NCBI GenBank assembly: GCA_021160765.1
Contig: JAGHBW010000144.1
Span: 1-6,101, forward strand
DNA length: 6,101 nt
Source: Thermoplasmata archaeon
GTDB taxonomy: Archaea; Thermoplasmatota; Penumbrarchaeia; Penumbrarchaeales; EX4484-36
Direction of reading: 5' to 3'
Shown: piece after piece, positions 1 to 6,087 of the stretch
Numbering within the stretch: position 1 is the first letter of the stretch
How the letters are laid out: each line of letters opens with the position of its first letter
Notes under the pieces: generated by a model
What the model was told of the DNA's origin: nothing
The model's input: the letters and a program-made list of their open reading frames with translations, nothing else
The model's database searches: none
Made by a program: the position numbers and the translations under genes

Positions 1-952
1 GACCTATGATGTGCACACCATCAAGCTCCCTGATGCCATCAGTTATAATCCTGTTCAGTTTCACCTCGTGCTCCCTTATATCCCCCGCAGGTATTGAGGT
101 CAGGTAGTCAACTGCCGCCCCCAGACCTGCAAGGCCAGAGTAGTTCTGAAGCCCCGCCTCAAACCTGTTGGGAGGTGGGAGAAGCTCGTAGGAGCCGTAA
201 TCCGTGTGCCTTACCGTGTCCCCTCCAACAAGGAAGGGGTTCAGCTCTTCAAGAAGTTCCCTCTTCCCGTAAAGAATTCCAGTTGCTGGTGGACCCATCA
301 TCTTATGTCCTGAGAACACCAGAAAGTCAACGTCAAGCTCCTTTACGTTTACCCTGCGGTGGGGAACGCTCTGTGCAGCATCAAGGATCACAAGAGCCCC
401 CTTCTCATGTGCTGCCTCCACAACCTCCCTTGCTGGTATTGTTGTCCCATCCATGTTGGAGGTGTGGACCATGGAGACGAGCTTAACGGAGGGGTCAAGC
501 ACCTTCAGGAAATTCTCCATTGAGAAGGTGCCGTCATCTGCCGAGGGGACAGAGCGGTACGTAAGCCCCTCCCTCTCCGCCTTGTACAGCCAGGGTACCA
601 GGTTTGAGTTGTGCTCCTTGTCTGTCCCGAGGATTGTTCCCCCCCTCTCAACCCTAAGAGACCACGCAAGGAGGTTCAGCCCCTCCGTGGAGTTTCTGGT
701 GAAGAGGATCTCCTCCTCTTCCGCACCCAGCATTTTAGCCACCTTCTCCCTGACCTCCTCCACCATCTCAGTCACCCTGGTGGCGATCCTGTGAAGGGAC
801 CTCCCGTGACAGCCGGGGTACTCCCGGTAGTATTCTTCAACCGCTTCAATAACCTGCCTGGGCTTCAGCGCCATACAGGCGGTGTCAAGGTATATCAGCT
901 TATCTTCACAGGTTAAAAGGGGAAAATCCCCTCTGATACTATTAACATCCAA
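1..952 (-). CDS. Cysteine desulfurase-like class V aminotransferase (SufS/NifS type), 3' end cut by window edge
   Basis: This is a PLP-dependent class V aminotransferase-fold enzyme, most like SufS-type cysteine desulfurases, which convert L-cysteine to L-alanine and an enzyme-bound persulfide for Fe-S cluster and other sulfur transfer in the cytosol. I translated 317 codons. Seen: N-terminal IRGDFPLL and LIYLDTACMALKPRQV (residues about 6-34), GRSLHR (50-55), FTRNSTEGLNLLAW (84-97), the cofactor-stacking region KEHNSNLVPW (112-121), ILDAAQ with the PLP-pyridine Asp191, and SGHK with the Schiff-base Lys217. Two motifs differ from classic SufS: GHKMMGPPATGILYG, and FEAGLQN where SufS has FEAGTPN. 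This suggests a divergent, perhaps archaeal, subfamily. SufS proteins are about 400 residues, so about 90 are missing, including the loop with the catalytic cysteine; activity therefore cannot be judged. The TTG start at 952 is chosen because it gives the family N-terminus and has an ideal ribosome binding site. It lies 16 nt after the M50 gene stop, so it is probably the third gene of that operon. Confidence 0.9.
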   Translation of the reverse strand, partial: MDVNSIRGDFPLLTCEDKLIYLDTACMALKPRQVIEAVEEYYREYPGCHGRSLHRIATRVTEMVEEVREKVAKMLGAEEEEILFTRNSTEGLNLLAWSLRVERGGTILGTDKEHNSNLVPWLYKAEREGLTYRSVPSADDGTFSMENFLKVLDPSVKLVSMVHTSNMDGTTIPAREVVEAAHEKGALVILDAAQSVPHRRVNVKELDVDFLVFSGHKMMGPPATGILYGKRELLEELNPFLVGGDTVRHTDYGSYELLPPPNRFEAGLQNYSGLAGLGAAVDYLTSIPAGDIREHEVKLNRIITDGIRELDGVHIIG

Positions 953-956
953 ACAA

Positions 957-965
957 CTCCCTCCT
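957..965 (-). promoter_or_regulatory. Ribosome binding site deciding the TTG start of the desulfurase gene
   Basis: The minus strand reads AGGAGGGAG directly after the M50 stop codon (TGA at 971-969). The GGAGG core ends 7 nt before TTG at 952. No ATG or GTG in the right frame lies nearby; the ATG at 948 is in another frame that soon hits a stop. The same 7-nt spacing is found before the protease and surface protein starts. Confidence 0.8.
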
Positions 966-968
966 TTT

Positions 969-1667
969 TCAAACTGCGTAGAAAGACATCGTGGTGAGTA
1001 CAAAGAAAAGTGCGAAGAGTGCCCCCATTATAAGGTAGACCGGGAGGCTCCAGGTTATTATCTTGGAGCCATCCAGAGGGGGTATGGGGATCATGTTGAA
1101 CGCCCCAATGTAGATGTTTATGGTTGAGATAACCCAGAAGAATGACGCAATGGGGCGGGAGAAGAAAGCAAAGCCTGCAAAGAGTGAGAAGAAGAACATT
1201 CCCAGGATGAGATTAACGGTGGGGCCTGCGGCGGATATTATCCCGTTCTCCCTTTTTGTGGGATAGCCGTAGATGACAACAGCCCCCGGGGCGGCGAAAA
1301 GAAATCCGGCCAGGCTCACTAATAGGGCGAGGAGCAGTCCGCCCATGGAGTAGTTGAACTCAGCCCAGTATCCGAAATGAATGGCAGCGTATTTGTGGCC
1401 TATCTCGTGGAGGGCGAAGGCTGTTATCACCGCTATAGCGGCTAGAACAAGGTTCAGGAGGAAGGCCCCGGGACGGAGCATCACACCAATAACTCCCCCT
1501 GTGAAGGCTATGGCAAAGGCCAGAGTTAAAATTGCAGTTGCCACCTTCAGCTCATGGAGCTCCTGAGGTGTGAAGTGAAACGGGCTCCTTCTGTAAACGG
1601 GGGTGGAGATGTAGGGCCCAATTAAGTACTCCTCCCTTCCGAAGGGGTCTCCCCATGGAGGATACAC
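969..1667 (-). CDS. M50 family (site-2 protease-like) intramembrane zinc metalloprotease
   Basis: A 232-residue integral membrane protease of the site-2 type, which cuts substrates within or next to membrane helices, commonly membrane-tethered regulators. Seen: a soluble N-terminus of about 40 residues with FTPQELHELK, then about six hydrophobic segments (near 43-63, 68-86, 108-134, 143-169, 173-193 and 206-230). The zinc motif HEIGH is at 87-91 (His87, Glu88, His91) and the third ligand is Asp199 in NMIPIPPLDG (191-200). The GPTVNLILG stretch at 148-156 matches the helix found between these motifs in the family. All expected catalytic residues are present, so it should be active. It has no PDZ or CBS domain and is at the compact end of the family. 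The GTG start at 1667 overlaps the TAG stop of the TPR gene by one base and has GGAGGG placed 7 nt upstream, which points to coupled translation. The substrate cannot be read from the sequence; the neighbouring TPR protein is a candidate partner. Confidence 0.93.
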   Translation of the reverse strand: MYPPWGDPFGREEYLIGPYISTPVYRRSPFHFTPQELHELKVATAILTLAFAIAFTGGVIGVMLRPGAFLLNLVLAAIAVITAFALHEIGHKYAAIHFGYWAEFNYSMGGLLLALLVSLAGFLFAAPGAVVIYGYPTKRENGIISAAGPTVNLILGMFFFSLFAGFAFFSRPIASFFWVISTINIYIGAFNMIPIPPLDGSKIITWSLPVYLIMGALFALFFVLTTMSFYAV

Positions 1668-2164
1668 TACTCACCCTCCATGATCTCCTTGGCCCTATCC
1701 CAGCTAAGGCCAAGCGCCTCTAAAAAGATCCTTATACTCCTCCTCAGGACATCCTCCCTTGTAAGAGCCGGGATCCTCCCCACAAACTTCATACCGTTTA
1801 TATACAGTCCCGTGGCCAGGTCGGTAAAGTACTGGGTGGCGTTGTCGGGGTCAACCTCAGCGGCCTTCCTGTAGAGCTCCTCCGCCCTGTCCAGCATCCC
1901 TGTCTCAAGGCAGTAGTTTCCGTATCCTGTCAGGTAAAGTGGGTTCTCCGGATCCAGTTCCACCGCTTTCTTGTAGGAAAGGAGTATCTCCTGTGCGGAG
2001 ACCTCAGGGAGCGCCAGTGCCGCCTCAGCCATCCCGAAGAAAACCCTGGGCTCCTCCGGCAACTTCTTGGTCAGGCTCTTAAAGTCCCTGTACGCCCCTT
2101 TGAAGTTCCCCTCGGTCAGCTTCAACTCGGCCCTCTGAAGAACCTGCTCGTCTTTTGTGGCCAT
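1667..2164 (-). CDS. Small cytosolic TPR-repeat protein
   Basis: A 165-residue protein made mostly of tetratricopeptide repeats, helical pairs that normally serve as protein-protein binding scaffolds. Seen: a first repeat near residues 6-37 (RAELKLTEGNFKGAYRDF), a second near 40-73 ending SYKKAVELDPEN, and a third near 74-107 with the best consensus (Gly-Asn-Tyr, Gly89, AEELYRKAAEVDPDN). A non-consensus helical C-terminus of about 55 residues ends in an acidic Met-Glu-Gly-Glu. There is no signal peptide or membrane segment. The frame stays open upstream to a TTG at 2233. I prefer the ATG at 2164 because the extra 23 residues (rich in Leu, Trp, Phe) look like translated leader, cross a probable promoter and have no ribosome binding site. 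Even the ATG has only a weak site (GGTG), which suggests a short or leaderless transcript. It is the first gene of an operon with the protease and desulfurase. Its specific partner is unknown; the coupling hints at the protease. Confidence 0.85.
   Translation of the reverse strand: MATKDEQVLQRAELKLTEGNFKGAYRDFKSLTKKLPEEPRVFFGMAEAALALPEVSAQEILLSYKKAVELDPENPLYLTGYGNYCLETGMLDRAEELYRKAAEVDPDNATQYFTDLATGLYINGMKFVGRIPALTREDVLRRSIRIFLEALGLSWDRAKEIMEGE
1674..1679 (-). promoter_or_regulatory. Ribosome binding site for the GTG-started M50 protease, inside the end of the TPR gene
   Basis: GGAGGG on the minus strand lies within the codons for the last residues (Met-Glu-Gly-Glu) of the TPR protein. The GGAGG core ends 7 nt before GTG at 1667. 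The TPR stop and protease start share one base (TAGTG), so ribosomes finishing the first gene are well placed to start the second. Confidence 0.8.
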
Positions 2165-2207
2165 CTTCAACACCCGTTCACTATCTATGAAAAATACTCC
2201 ACCCCAA

Positions 2208-2216
2208 TTTAAGGGT
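2208..2216 (-). promoter_or_regulatory. Candidate TATA element for the TPR-protease-desulfurase operon
   Basis: The minus strand reads CCTTAAATT here, an A/T core in C/G-rich surroundings. A start about 25 nt downstream would give a leader of about 20 nt before ATG 2164. A second candidate, TTTATAA at 2266-2260, begins just past the stop codon of the large gene and would give a longer leader. I cannot choose between them from sequence alone. Confidence 0.35.
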
Positions 2217-2222
2217 TTAGGT

Positions 2223-2245
2223 AAAAAGCTCAAAAAGGAGAAAAA
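2223..2245 (-). terminator. Triple oligo-T tract, probable archaeal terminator for the large surface-protein gene
   Basis: On the minus strand, three TTTTT runs (2245-2241, 2236-2232, 2227-2223) follow the TAA of the 1157-codon gene, with starts 9 nt apart and after a C-rich stretch. Archaeal RNA polymerase terminates on T-rich non-template tracts without needing a strong hairpin, and none is obvious here. The position between two separately promoted units fits. It also shows that the large gene and the TPR operon are probably separate transcripts. Confidence 0.6.
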
Positions 2246-2268
2246 GGGGAGGGGGGCAGTTATAAAGA

Positions 2269-5200
2269 TTATTTTCTCTTCGCCCCAGGGGATCTGGGTA
2301 CGGGGGTGACCCTCTCCACAGGAACGGCCGGTTCCTTATCCACGTTCACCTTCTCCTGCACAGGCTGGGGTTTCAACTGCTCATCTTCGTAGTTCTTCTC
2401 AGAGTTGTCCACCACACCCCTGGTGGAGGAGGAGTGAGAACCCGGTGTGCTCGTACTGTCCGTGGGGTCAGTATGACCTATGTATTCATCGTAATTTGTG
2501 AATCCATCACTGTCCAGATCCTCGCCTCCATCGTTTGGCGGTGCACCGTTGGTGTCCTTCTTATTGGGATCCAGTTTCCCCAGCAGATTTTTGAGGTCCT
2601 CTCTGACAGCCCTTGGGACAAATACCTTCTGCCCTATGGAGTTCCTCCACGGGTCCGGTGGTCCTGGTGGCTCCTCGTATATGTAGCATTCTTCTCTGTT
2701 CCACCAGCTTCCGTTAAACAGCGCCTCCCATCCTGCGGGGAGGGAGTCGTTATCCTCAAAGGGTACAGGATGCGATTCGTTGGAGATGAAATCGCTTGTC
2801 CACACCTCCCACCCGTCGGGCAGCGGATCACCATCTGAGCTCTCCTGGAACGGATTTAGAGTTATCTCATTAATACCGTCTCCATCTGTGTCAATGCCAT
2901 ACTGATACTCGTAAAGGTTGATCCAGGGGAAGTAATAGTAAACATACTCTCCACCCTTGGTCCAGAAGGCGTATGTGAAGCCGTCGTGGTCCGGATCATA
3001 ACACCAGTCGGTTGGATCCGTCGGGTCCAGTATGTTTCTATGCTTGTGCGTGTGGTTGTCCCACAGGACCACAGGCTTACCGTACTTCACCTCCCAGCCG
3101 TCAGGCATTCCGTCCCCATCTGTATCGGGGTTCAGCGGTTCTGTGTCGTTCATGTACTCCTCAATGTTGGTGAGCTCGTCGTTGTCCAGGTCGTCATATT
3201 TGTCCTCTCCAATAAGCGGGTTCACAAGCCACACCTTAACCCCATCGGGGACGCTGTTGGCCCAGTTTGTCCCGTGAAGCTGATCGTAGCGGGCGATCAT
3301 GGGCCTTGTGGATGGACCGGCGATCACATAGCCGTGGTCGTACTCCCAGCCGTCGGGCATTCCATCCCCGTCAGTGTCAGCCTTCCTGGGGTTCGTTCTG
3401 TCTATTGTGCACCAGACATCGTTAGGCCCGGAGTAGTCCCCGTCACCCTCAGCGTCGTAATTGTCTCCCTTGTTCCAGTCAACCCATGGGAAGAAGTCTA
3501 CCGTGTACTCCAGACCGTCCTCCATAAGGTCCCCATCCGTATCGGGGTTCATCGGATCAGTTACCCACGGCTTGTAATTGGGTACGCGAATGACCTCCTC
3601 CTTATCCGACACCCCATCTGTATCCGTGTCCTTCTTGGTCGGATCCGGTCTGATCCATCCAAATCCTGACGTTGGGTCCTTCTCCCTGTACTCGCCGGTC
3701 CATATGCCGAATACCTCGTCCACATCTCGCAGGCCGTCAAGGTCGGTATCAGGGTTGGTGGCGTTTGTCTTGGGGAAGACCAGGTATTCGTATCCGTTGG
3801 TTTCGGGGTTGTCCACAACACCATCACCATCGTCGTCAAACCCGTTGGGTGGCACCATCTTCTTGGTTATCCCGTGGGTCTCCTCCCAGTCATCCAGAAC
3901 CCTTGATTCATTCGTCGGGTCAAAATCAGCATCTGAATCGGCAAGGGTTGCGTTGGTGTAGTAGACGGTGGTGAAGAGTGGATTTGTGAAGTACTGCTCA
4001 CCTATAAGCTCCCCGTGGAAGCCCACCATAAGCTCCTCCCCATCCGTGAGCCCATCCCCGTCTGTATCGGGGTTGTTGGGGTCTGTGGAGACAGGGTATA
4101 AGGGGGTTCCCGTGTACTCCTGGAGATTGGTTAACCCATCCTCCTGGGAGACATAGGAGATCCTTTTAACCGTCTTATTCAGAACCTCGTCGTAGTAAAG
4201 TGTGAGGGTGTAGTTCACCACATCCGAGTCCCTTCCGGAGTCAGGTATCATCGGGTTCGTGCTCCATATTCTGAAGAGGCCGTCAAGGAGCCCATCGCTC
4301 TCGTCAAGGTTCCTGTCCGGGGTGCTCTCCTCCTTCAGAAGGAGGGCATTGAAGACCTCCCAGCCGTCAGGGATTCCATCATCATCCGTATCGGGATCCC
4401 TTGGGTCCGTGGTGAAATACTGCTCCCCTGTGGCCGGGTATCGGAACTCAAGTATGTTGGGGAGACCGTCACCGTCCAGATCCAGGAACCTGTCCGTTGC
4501 GTTGAGCGGGTTCAGGCCCACCAGAAGCTCCCAGCCGTCGGGCATAAGATCTCCATCGGTATCTGCCTTGTACGGACAGGTCTTGTAATCGTTGATCCCA
4601 TCCCCGTTCCAGTCAACCGCAGAGTCGGTCTGGTTGTATATTATGGAAACCTCTTGGTAGTCGCTCATGTCGTAGAACTGCTTCGTTAGCGAGTCATAAT
4701 ATGAATCGTTGTCCGTGTCCCAGTAATAGGGAACGGTGTGGTTCACGTACTCCTGGTAATTGGTAAGCATATCTGGCTGATAGAGCCAGATAAAGGCACC
4801 AGTGTCGTTGTTGTAAACATACCTAACGTCTATGTCTTCATCAGCATCTTTTGGGCTGAGGGGATCAATGATCATGTTCTGGTAATCACTCATTATTTTT
4901 GCACCAGATATCTCCCCTCTTATGGTCACATTTTCAGCACTACTGTAAACCCTTATTTTTCCATCCGGTGTAAAGAGGTTCTCCATTATCCAGTTCTTAG
5001 CATGAACCTCCCAGCCGTCATCCATCCCGTCCCCATCAGTATCCCATCTGGAGGGGTTTGTTGTCACCGGCGGCGTACCGGGAATGTAGGGGTTGTAGCG
5101 AGCGTAAGCCTTCTCGTCGCCCACAAGGTGGAATCCGCCCCTCATGGCGATTATCTTAAGATGGTCTGGATTTGTGGGGCTTAAGCCCGCGAATGGACCG

Positions 5201-5742
5201 CTGATAAACTCATTTTTCTCATAATCGTACTCCGCCCCGCCGCAGTACTCCCTCAGGTTGAAGTACTCCTCATTCTTGTCTATCTTCCCGTTGCCGTTGG
5301 CGTCAAAGCCATCTCCATCGGGGTTCTCGCGCCAGTCTGGAATGCTTGGATCCAGCGTAAGCCGTCCCGTTATCGGGTTGATAACCCCGTAGAAGGCCTC
5401 CCACCCATCCTCCATCCCATCTCCATCAGTATCTGGCTTTGTGGGGTCCGTACCGTAAATGTAGTTCTCCTCTATATCTGAAAGTTTATCCGGCCAGGGA
5501 ATCTTGGTGTTCATGCTGGGCATGAATATGGTGTCAGAATCCTGCTTCGCAATGCCAACATCAGCCTTGGCCTTCTCCCAGACCCCCTGGGGCTCGTAGG
5601 TTCCTGGGTTCCCCATAACGTTTGACAGTGCAGCCACAAGCCCTGCTACAATCAGGACTACGCCTGCTATAACTATCAGAAGCATAAGGGGGTCCATCTC
5701 CTTAATCTCTCTCGGAATCAATTTGTCTACAGCGCTAGCCAT
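2269..5742 (-). CDS. Large membrane-anchored surface protein with about 20 thrombospondin type 3-like calcium-binding repeats
   Basis: A 1157-residue, very acidic protein predicted to sit outside the cell, anchored by its N-terminus. Seen: a short charged N-terminus (1-16), one hydrophobic helix at about 18-41 with no clear cleavage site, and a linker to about 103. Then a tract at 104-1086 of Asp-rich motifs of the form DxDGDGxxDGWE, alternating with five LTNxxEY-type modules (near 325, 426, 536, 856 and 1080). The tail (about 1093-1157) is rich in Ser/Thr, then Pro/Glu/Lys, and looks disordered, with no second membrane segment or sorting motif. DxDxDG loops in thrombospondin type 3 repeats bind calcium and stiffen the chain. 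There are 16 N-x-S/T sequons, fitting a glycosylated surface protein, and five scattered cysteines. I see no enzymatic domain, so a structural, stalk, adhesion or matrix role is inferred. The ATG at 5742 follows an in-frame TAA and has GGAGGG 7 nt upstream, so the start is firm. It has its own leader and terminator and appears to be a single-gene unit. Confidence 0.92.
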   Translation of the reverse strand: MASAVDKLIPREIKEMDPLMLLIVIAGVVLIVAGLVAALSNVMGNPGTYEPQGVWEKAKADVGIAKQDSDTIFMPSMNTKIPWPDKLSDIEENYIYGTDPTKPDTDGDGMEDGWEAFYGVINPITGRLTLDPSIPDWRENPDGDGFDANGNGKIDKNEEYFNLREYCGGAEYDYEKNEFISGPFAGLSPTNPDHLKIIAMRGGFHLVGDEKAYARYNPYIPGTPPVTTNPSRWDTDGDGMDDGWEVHAKNWIMENLFTPDGKIRVYSSAENVTIRGEISGAKIMSDYQNMIIDPLSPKDADEDIDVRYVYNNDTGAFIWLYQPDMLTNYQEYVNHTVPYYWDTDNDSYYDSLTKQFYDMSDYQEVSIIYNQTDSAVDWNGDGINDYKTCPYKADTDGDLMPDGWELLVGLNPLNATDRFLDLDGDGLPNILEFRYPATGEQYFTTDPRDPDTDDDGIPDGWEVFNALLLKEESTPDRNLDESDGLLDGLFRIWSTNPMIPDSGRDSDVVNYTLTLYYDEVLNKTVKRISYVSQEDGLTNLQEYTGTPLYPVSTDPNNPDTDGDGLTDGEELMVGFHGELIGEQYFTNPLFTTVYYTNATLADSDADFDPTNESRVLDDWEETHGITKKMVPPNGFDDDGDGVVDNPETNGYEYLVFPKTNATNPDTDLDGLRDVDEVFGIWTGEYREKDPTSGFGWIRPDPTKKDTDTDGVSDKEEVIRVPNYKPWVTDPMNPDTDGDLMEDGLEYTVDFFPWVDWNKGDNYDAEGDGDYSGPNDVWCTIDRTNPRKADTDGDGMPDGWEYDHGYVIAGPSTRPMIARYDQLHGTNWANSVPDGVKVWLVNPLIGEDKYDDLDNDELTNIEEYMNDTEPLNPDTDGDGMPDGWEVKYGKPVVLWDNHTHKHRNILDPTDPTDWCYDPDHDGFTYAFWTKGGEYVYYYFPWINLYEYQYGIDTDGDGINEITLNPFQESSDGDPLPDGWEVWTSDFISNESHPVPFEDNDSLPAGWEALFNGSWWNREECYIYEEPPGPPDPWRNSIGQKVFVPRAVREDLKNLLGKLDPNKKDTNGAPPNDGGEDLDSDGFTNYDEYIGHTDPTDSTSTPGSHSSSTRGVVDNSEKNYEDEQLKPQPVQEKVNVDKEPAVPVERVTPVPRSPGAKRK
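2485..5433 (-). repeat. Degenerate tandem repeat tract encoding the thrombospondin type 3-like motifs
   Basis: About 20 copies of a 36-base coding unit (DxDGDGxxDGWE and relatives) are spread irregularly along this stretch. Clear copies with the Asp-Gly-Trp-Glu ending lie at 5398-5433, 5008-5043, 4528-4563, 4357-4392, 3343-3378, 3091-3126 and, degenerate, 2725-2841. The copies at 3343-3378 and 3091-3126 encode identical peptides yet differ at five of 36 bases, all synonymous. The repeats are therefore old and held by selection on the protein, not a recent DNA expansion. Spacers between units vary in length and sequence. Confidence 0.85.
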
Positions 5743-5748
5743 TCCTTA

Positions 5749-5754
5749 CCCTCC
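5749..5754 (-). promoter_or_regulatory. Ribosome binding site of the surface-protein gene
   Basis: GGAGGG on the minus strand, with the GGAGG core 7 nt before ATG 5742. An in-frame TAA lies between it and the start, so no longer N-terminus is possible. Confidence 0.8.
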
Positions 5755-5798
5755 ATTGAAAACATACTCTGCGCTTGTCTCACCACCAGCGGGATATG

Positions 5799-5817
5799 GG
5801 ATTGAATACCCCAATCC
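5799..5817 (-). promoter_or_regulatory. Perfect 6-bp inverted repeat in the surface-protein leader or promoter
   Basis: On the minus strand GGATTG (5817-5812) and CAATCC (5804-5799) flank the 7-base GGGTATT. This could be an RNA hairpin if transcription begins upstream near 5850, or an operator-like site if the promoter is the TTTAATAA at 5825-5818. No T-tract follows, so it is unlikely to be a terminator for the small ORF upstream. Six base pairs can arise by chance. Confidence 0.35.
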
Positions 5818-5878
5818 TTATTAAAGGTTTTTCTGCGCCACATGGACTGTCAGAAGGTATTTTCAGGGGGATATAAAA
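5816..5878 (-). promoter_or_regulatory. Two candidate TATA elements for the surface-protein gene
   Basis: On the minus strand TTTTATAT (5878-5871) and TTTAATAA (5825-5818, inside CCTTTAATAAGG) are the two A/T-rich boxes ahead of ATG 5742. Placing the start about 25 nt downstream gives leaders of about 105 or 55 nt, both able to carry the ribosome binding site. The first box overlaps the end of the small cysteine-rich ORF. The choice needs transcript data. Confidence 0.4.
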
Positions 5879-6000
5879 CACTGTTTTTCACATGTGCATA
5901 CATCATCTACGGATGTCAGGGTTTCACCTCTCAAAAACGCCATCCCCCGCACACTTTCAGGCACCAACCTCCCACCCTCACAGCCGCTACACCCTCTCAT
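5863..6000 (-). CDS. Possible small cysteine-rich protein (45 aa), unrecognised
   Basis: An ATG at 6000 opens a 45-codon frame ending in TGA at 5865-5863. The product begins MRGCSGCEGG and carries five cysteines: Cys4-x-x-Cys7 near the N-terminus and Cys35-x-Cys37-x-x-x-Cys41 near the C-terminus. Paired cysteine clusters of this spacing are typical of small zinc-ribbon or metal-binding proteins, but I recognise no family and assign no function. The strongest support is the ribosome binding site: GAGGTGA, a seven-base match to the anti-Shine-Dalgarno region, with 8 nt between its GAGG core and the ATG. A TATA-like TATATAAATT at 6063-6054 is placed to give a leader of about 30 nt. Against it: the frame is short and could be chance, and nothing in the sequence proves expression. 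It lies 120 nt upstream of the surface-protein ATG on the same strand. Confidence 0.45.
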   Translation of the reverse strand: MRGCSGCEGGRLVPESVRGMAFLRGETLTSVDDVCTCEKQCFISP

Positions 6001-6005
6001 TGACC

Positions 6006-6012
6006 TCACCTC
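6006..6012 (-). promoter_or_regulatory. Ribosome binding site for the small cysteine-rich ORF
   Basis: The minus strand reads GAGGTGA, matching the anti-Shine-Dalgarno end of 16S rRNA over seven bases, and lies 8 nt (from the GAGG core) before ATG 6000. It is the main reason for taking this short frame seriously. Confidence 0.5.
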
Positions 6013-6053
6013 TTCAGGCGTTCAACCCTTCACGTTTCAAAATTGCACTAATT

Positions 6054-6063
6054 AATTTATATA
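6054..6063. promoter_or_regulatory. TATA-like element, plausibly divergent
   Basis: The plus strand reads AATTTATATA, containing TTTATATA, preceded by an A-rich AATTAA that resembles a TFB recognition element. ATG 6088 lies about 28 nt from the box centre, the distance expected for a leaderless archaeal transcript. The minus strand reads TATATAAATT, also a good box, placed to start a transcript near 6033 for the small ORF at 6000. The plus direction looks better because of the A-rich flank. Confidence 0.55.
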
Positions 6064-6087
6064 CTGCGAGGTTCATAGAAAGTGTTG

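Noticed and set aside
94..916. Three overlapping plus-strand frames of 101-130 codons
   Set aside because: They lie opposite the desulfurase gene, whose motifs are unmistakable, and their products show no domain-like pattern.
2165..2233. Longer N-terminus for the TPR protein from TTG 2233
   Set aside because: There is no ribosome binding site before it. The extra 23 residues do not resemble TPR sequence and would cross a likely promoter and one T-tract.
2434..5184. Many plus-strand frames opposite the surface-protein gene, up to 227 codons
   Set aside because: The GC-rich repeated GAY/GGN codons leave few stops on the opposite strand, so long frames arise automatically. The products are repetitive antisense of the repeats.
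2485..5433. Repeat tract read as a CRISPR or DNA satellite
   Set aside because: Units are in one reading frame, diverged at silent sites and separated by coding spacers of irregular length, so they are protein repeats.
5724..5846. Minus-strand frame of about 38 codons from ATG near 5845, overlapping the surface-protein start
   Set aside because: It has no ribosome binding site, crosses a candidate TATA box and the inverted repeat, and overlaps a firmly placed gene start in another frame.
5889..5896. CACATGTG palindrome as an operator
   Set aside because: Eight bases is short, it lies inside the small cysteine-rich ORF, and no second copy was seen nearby.
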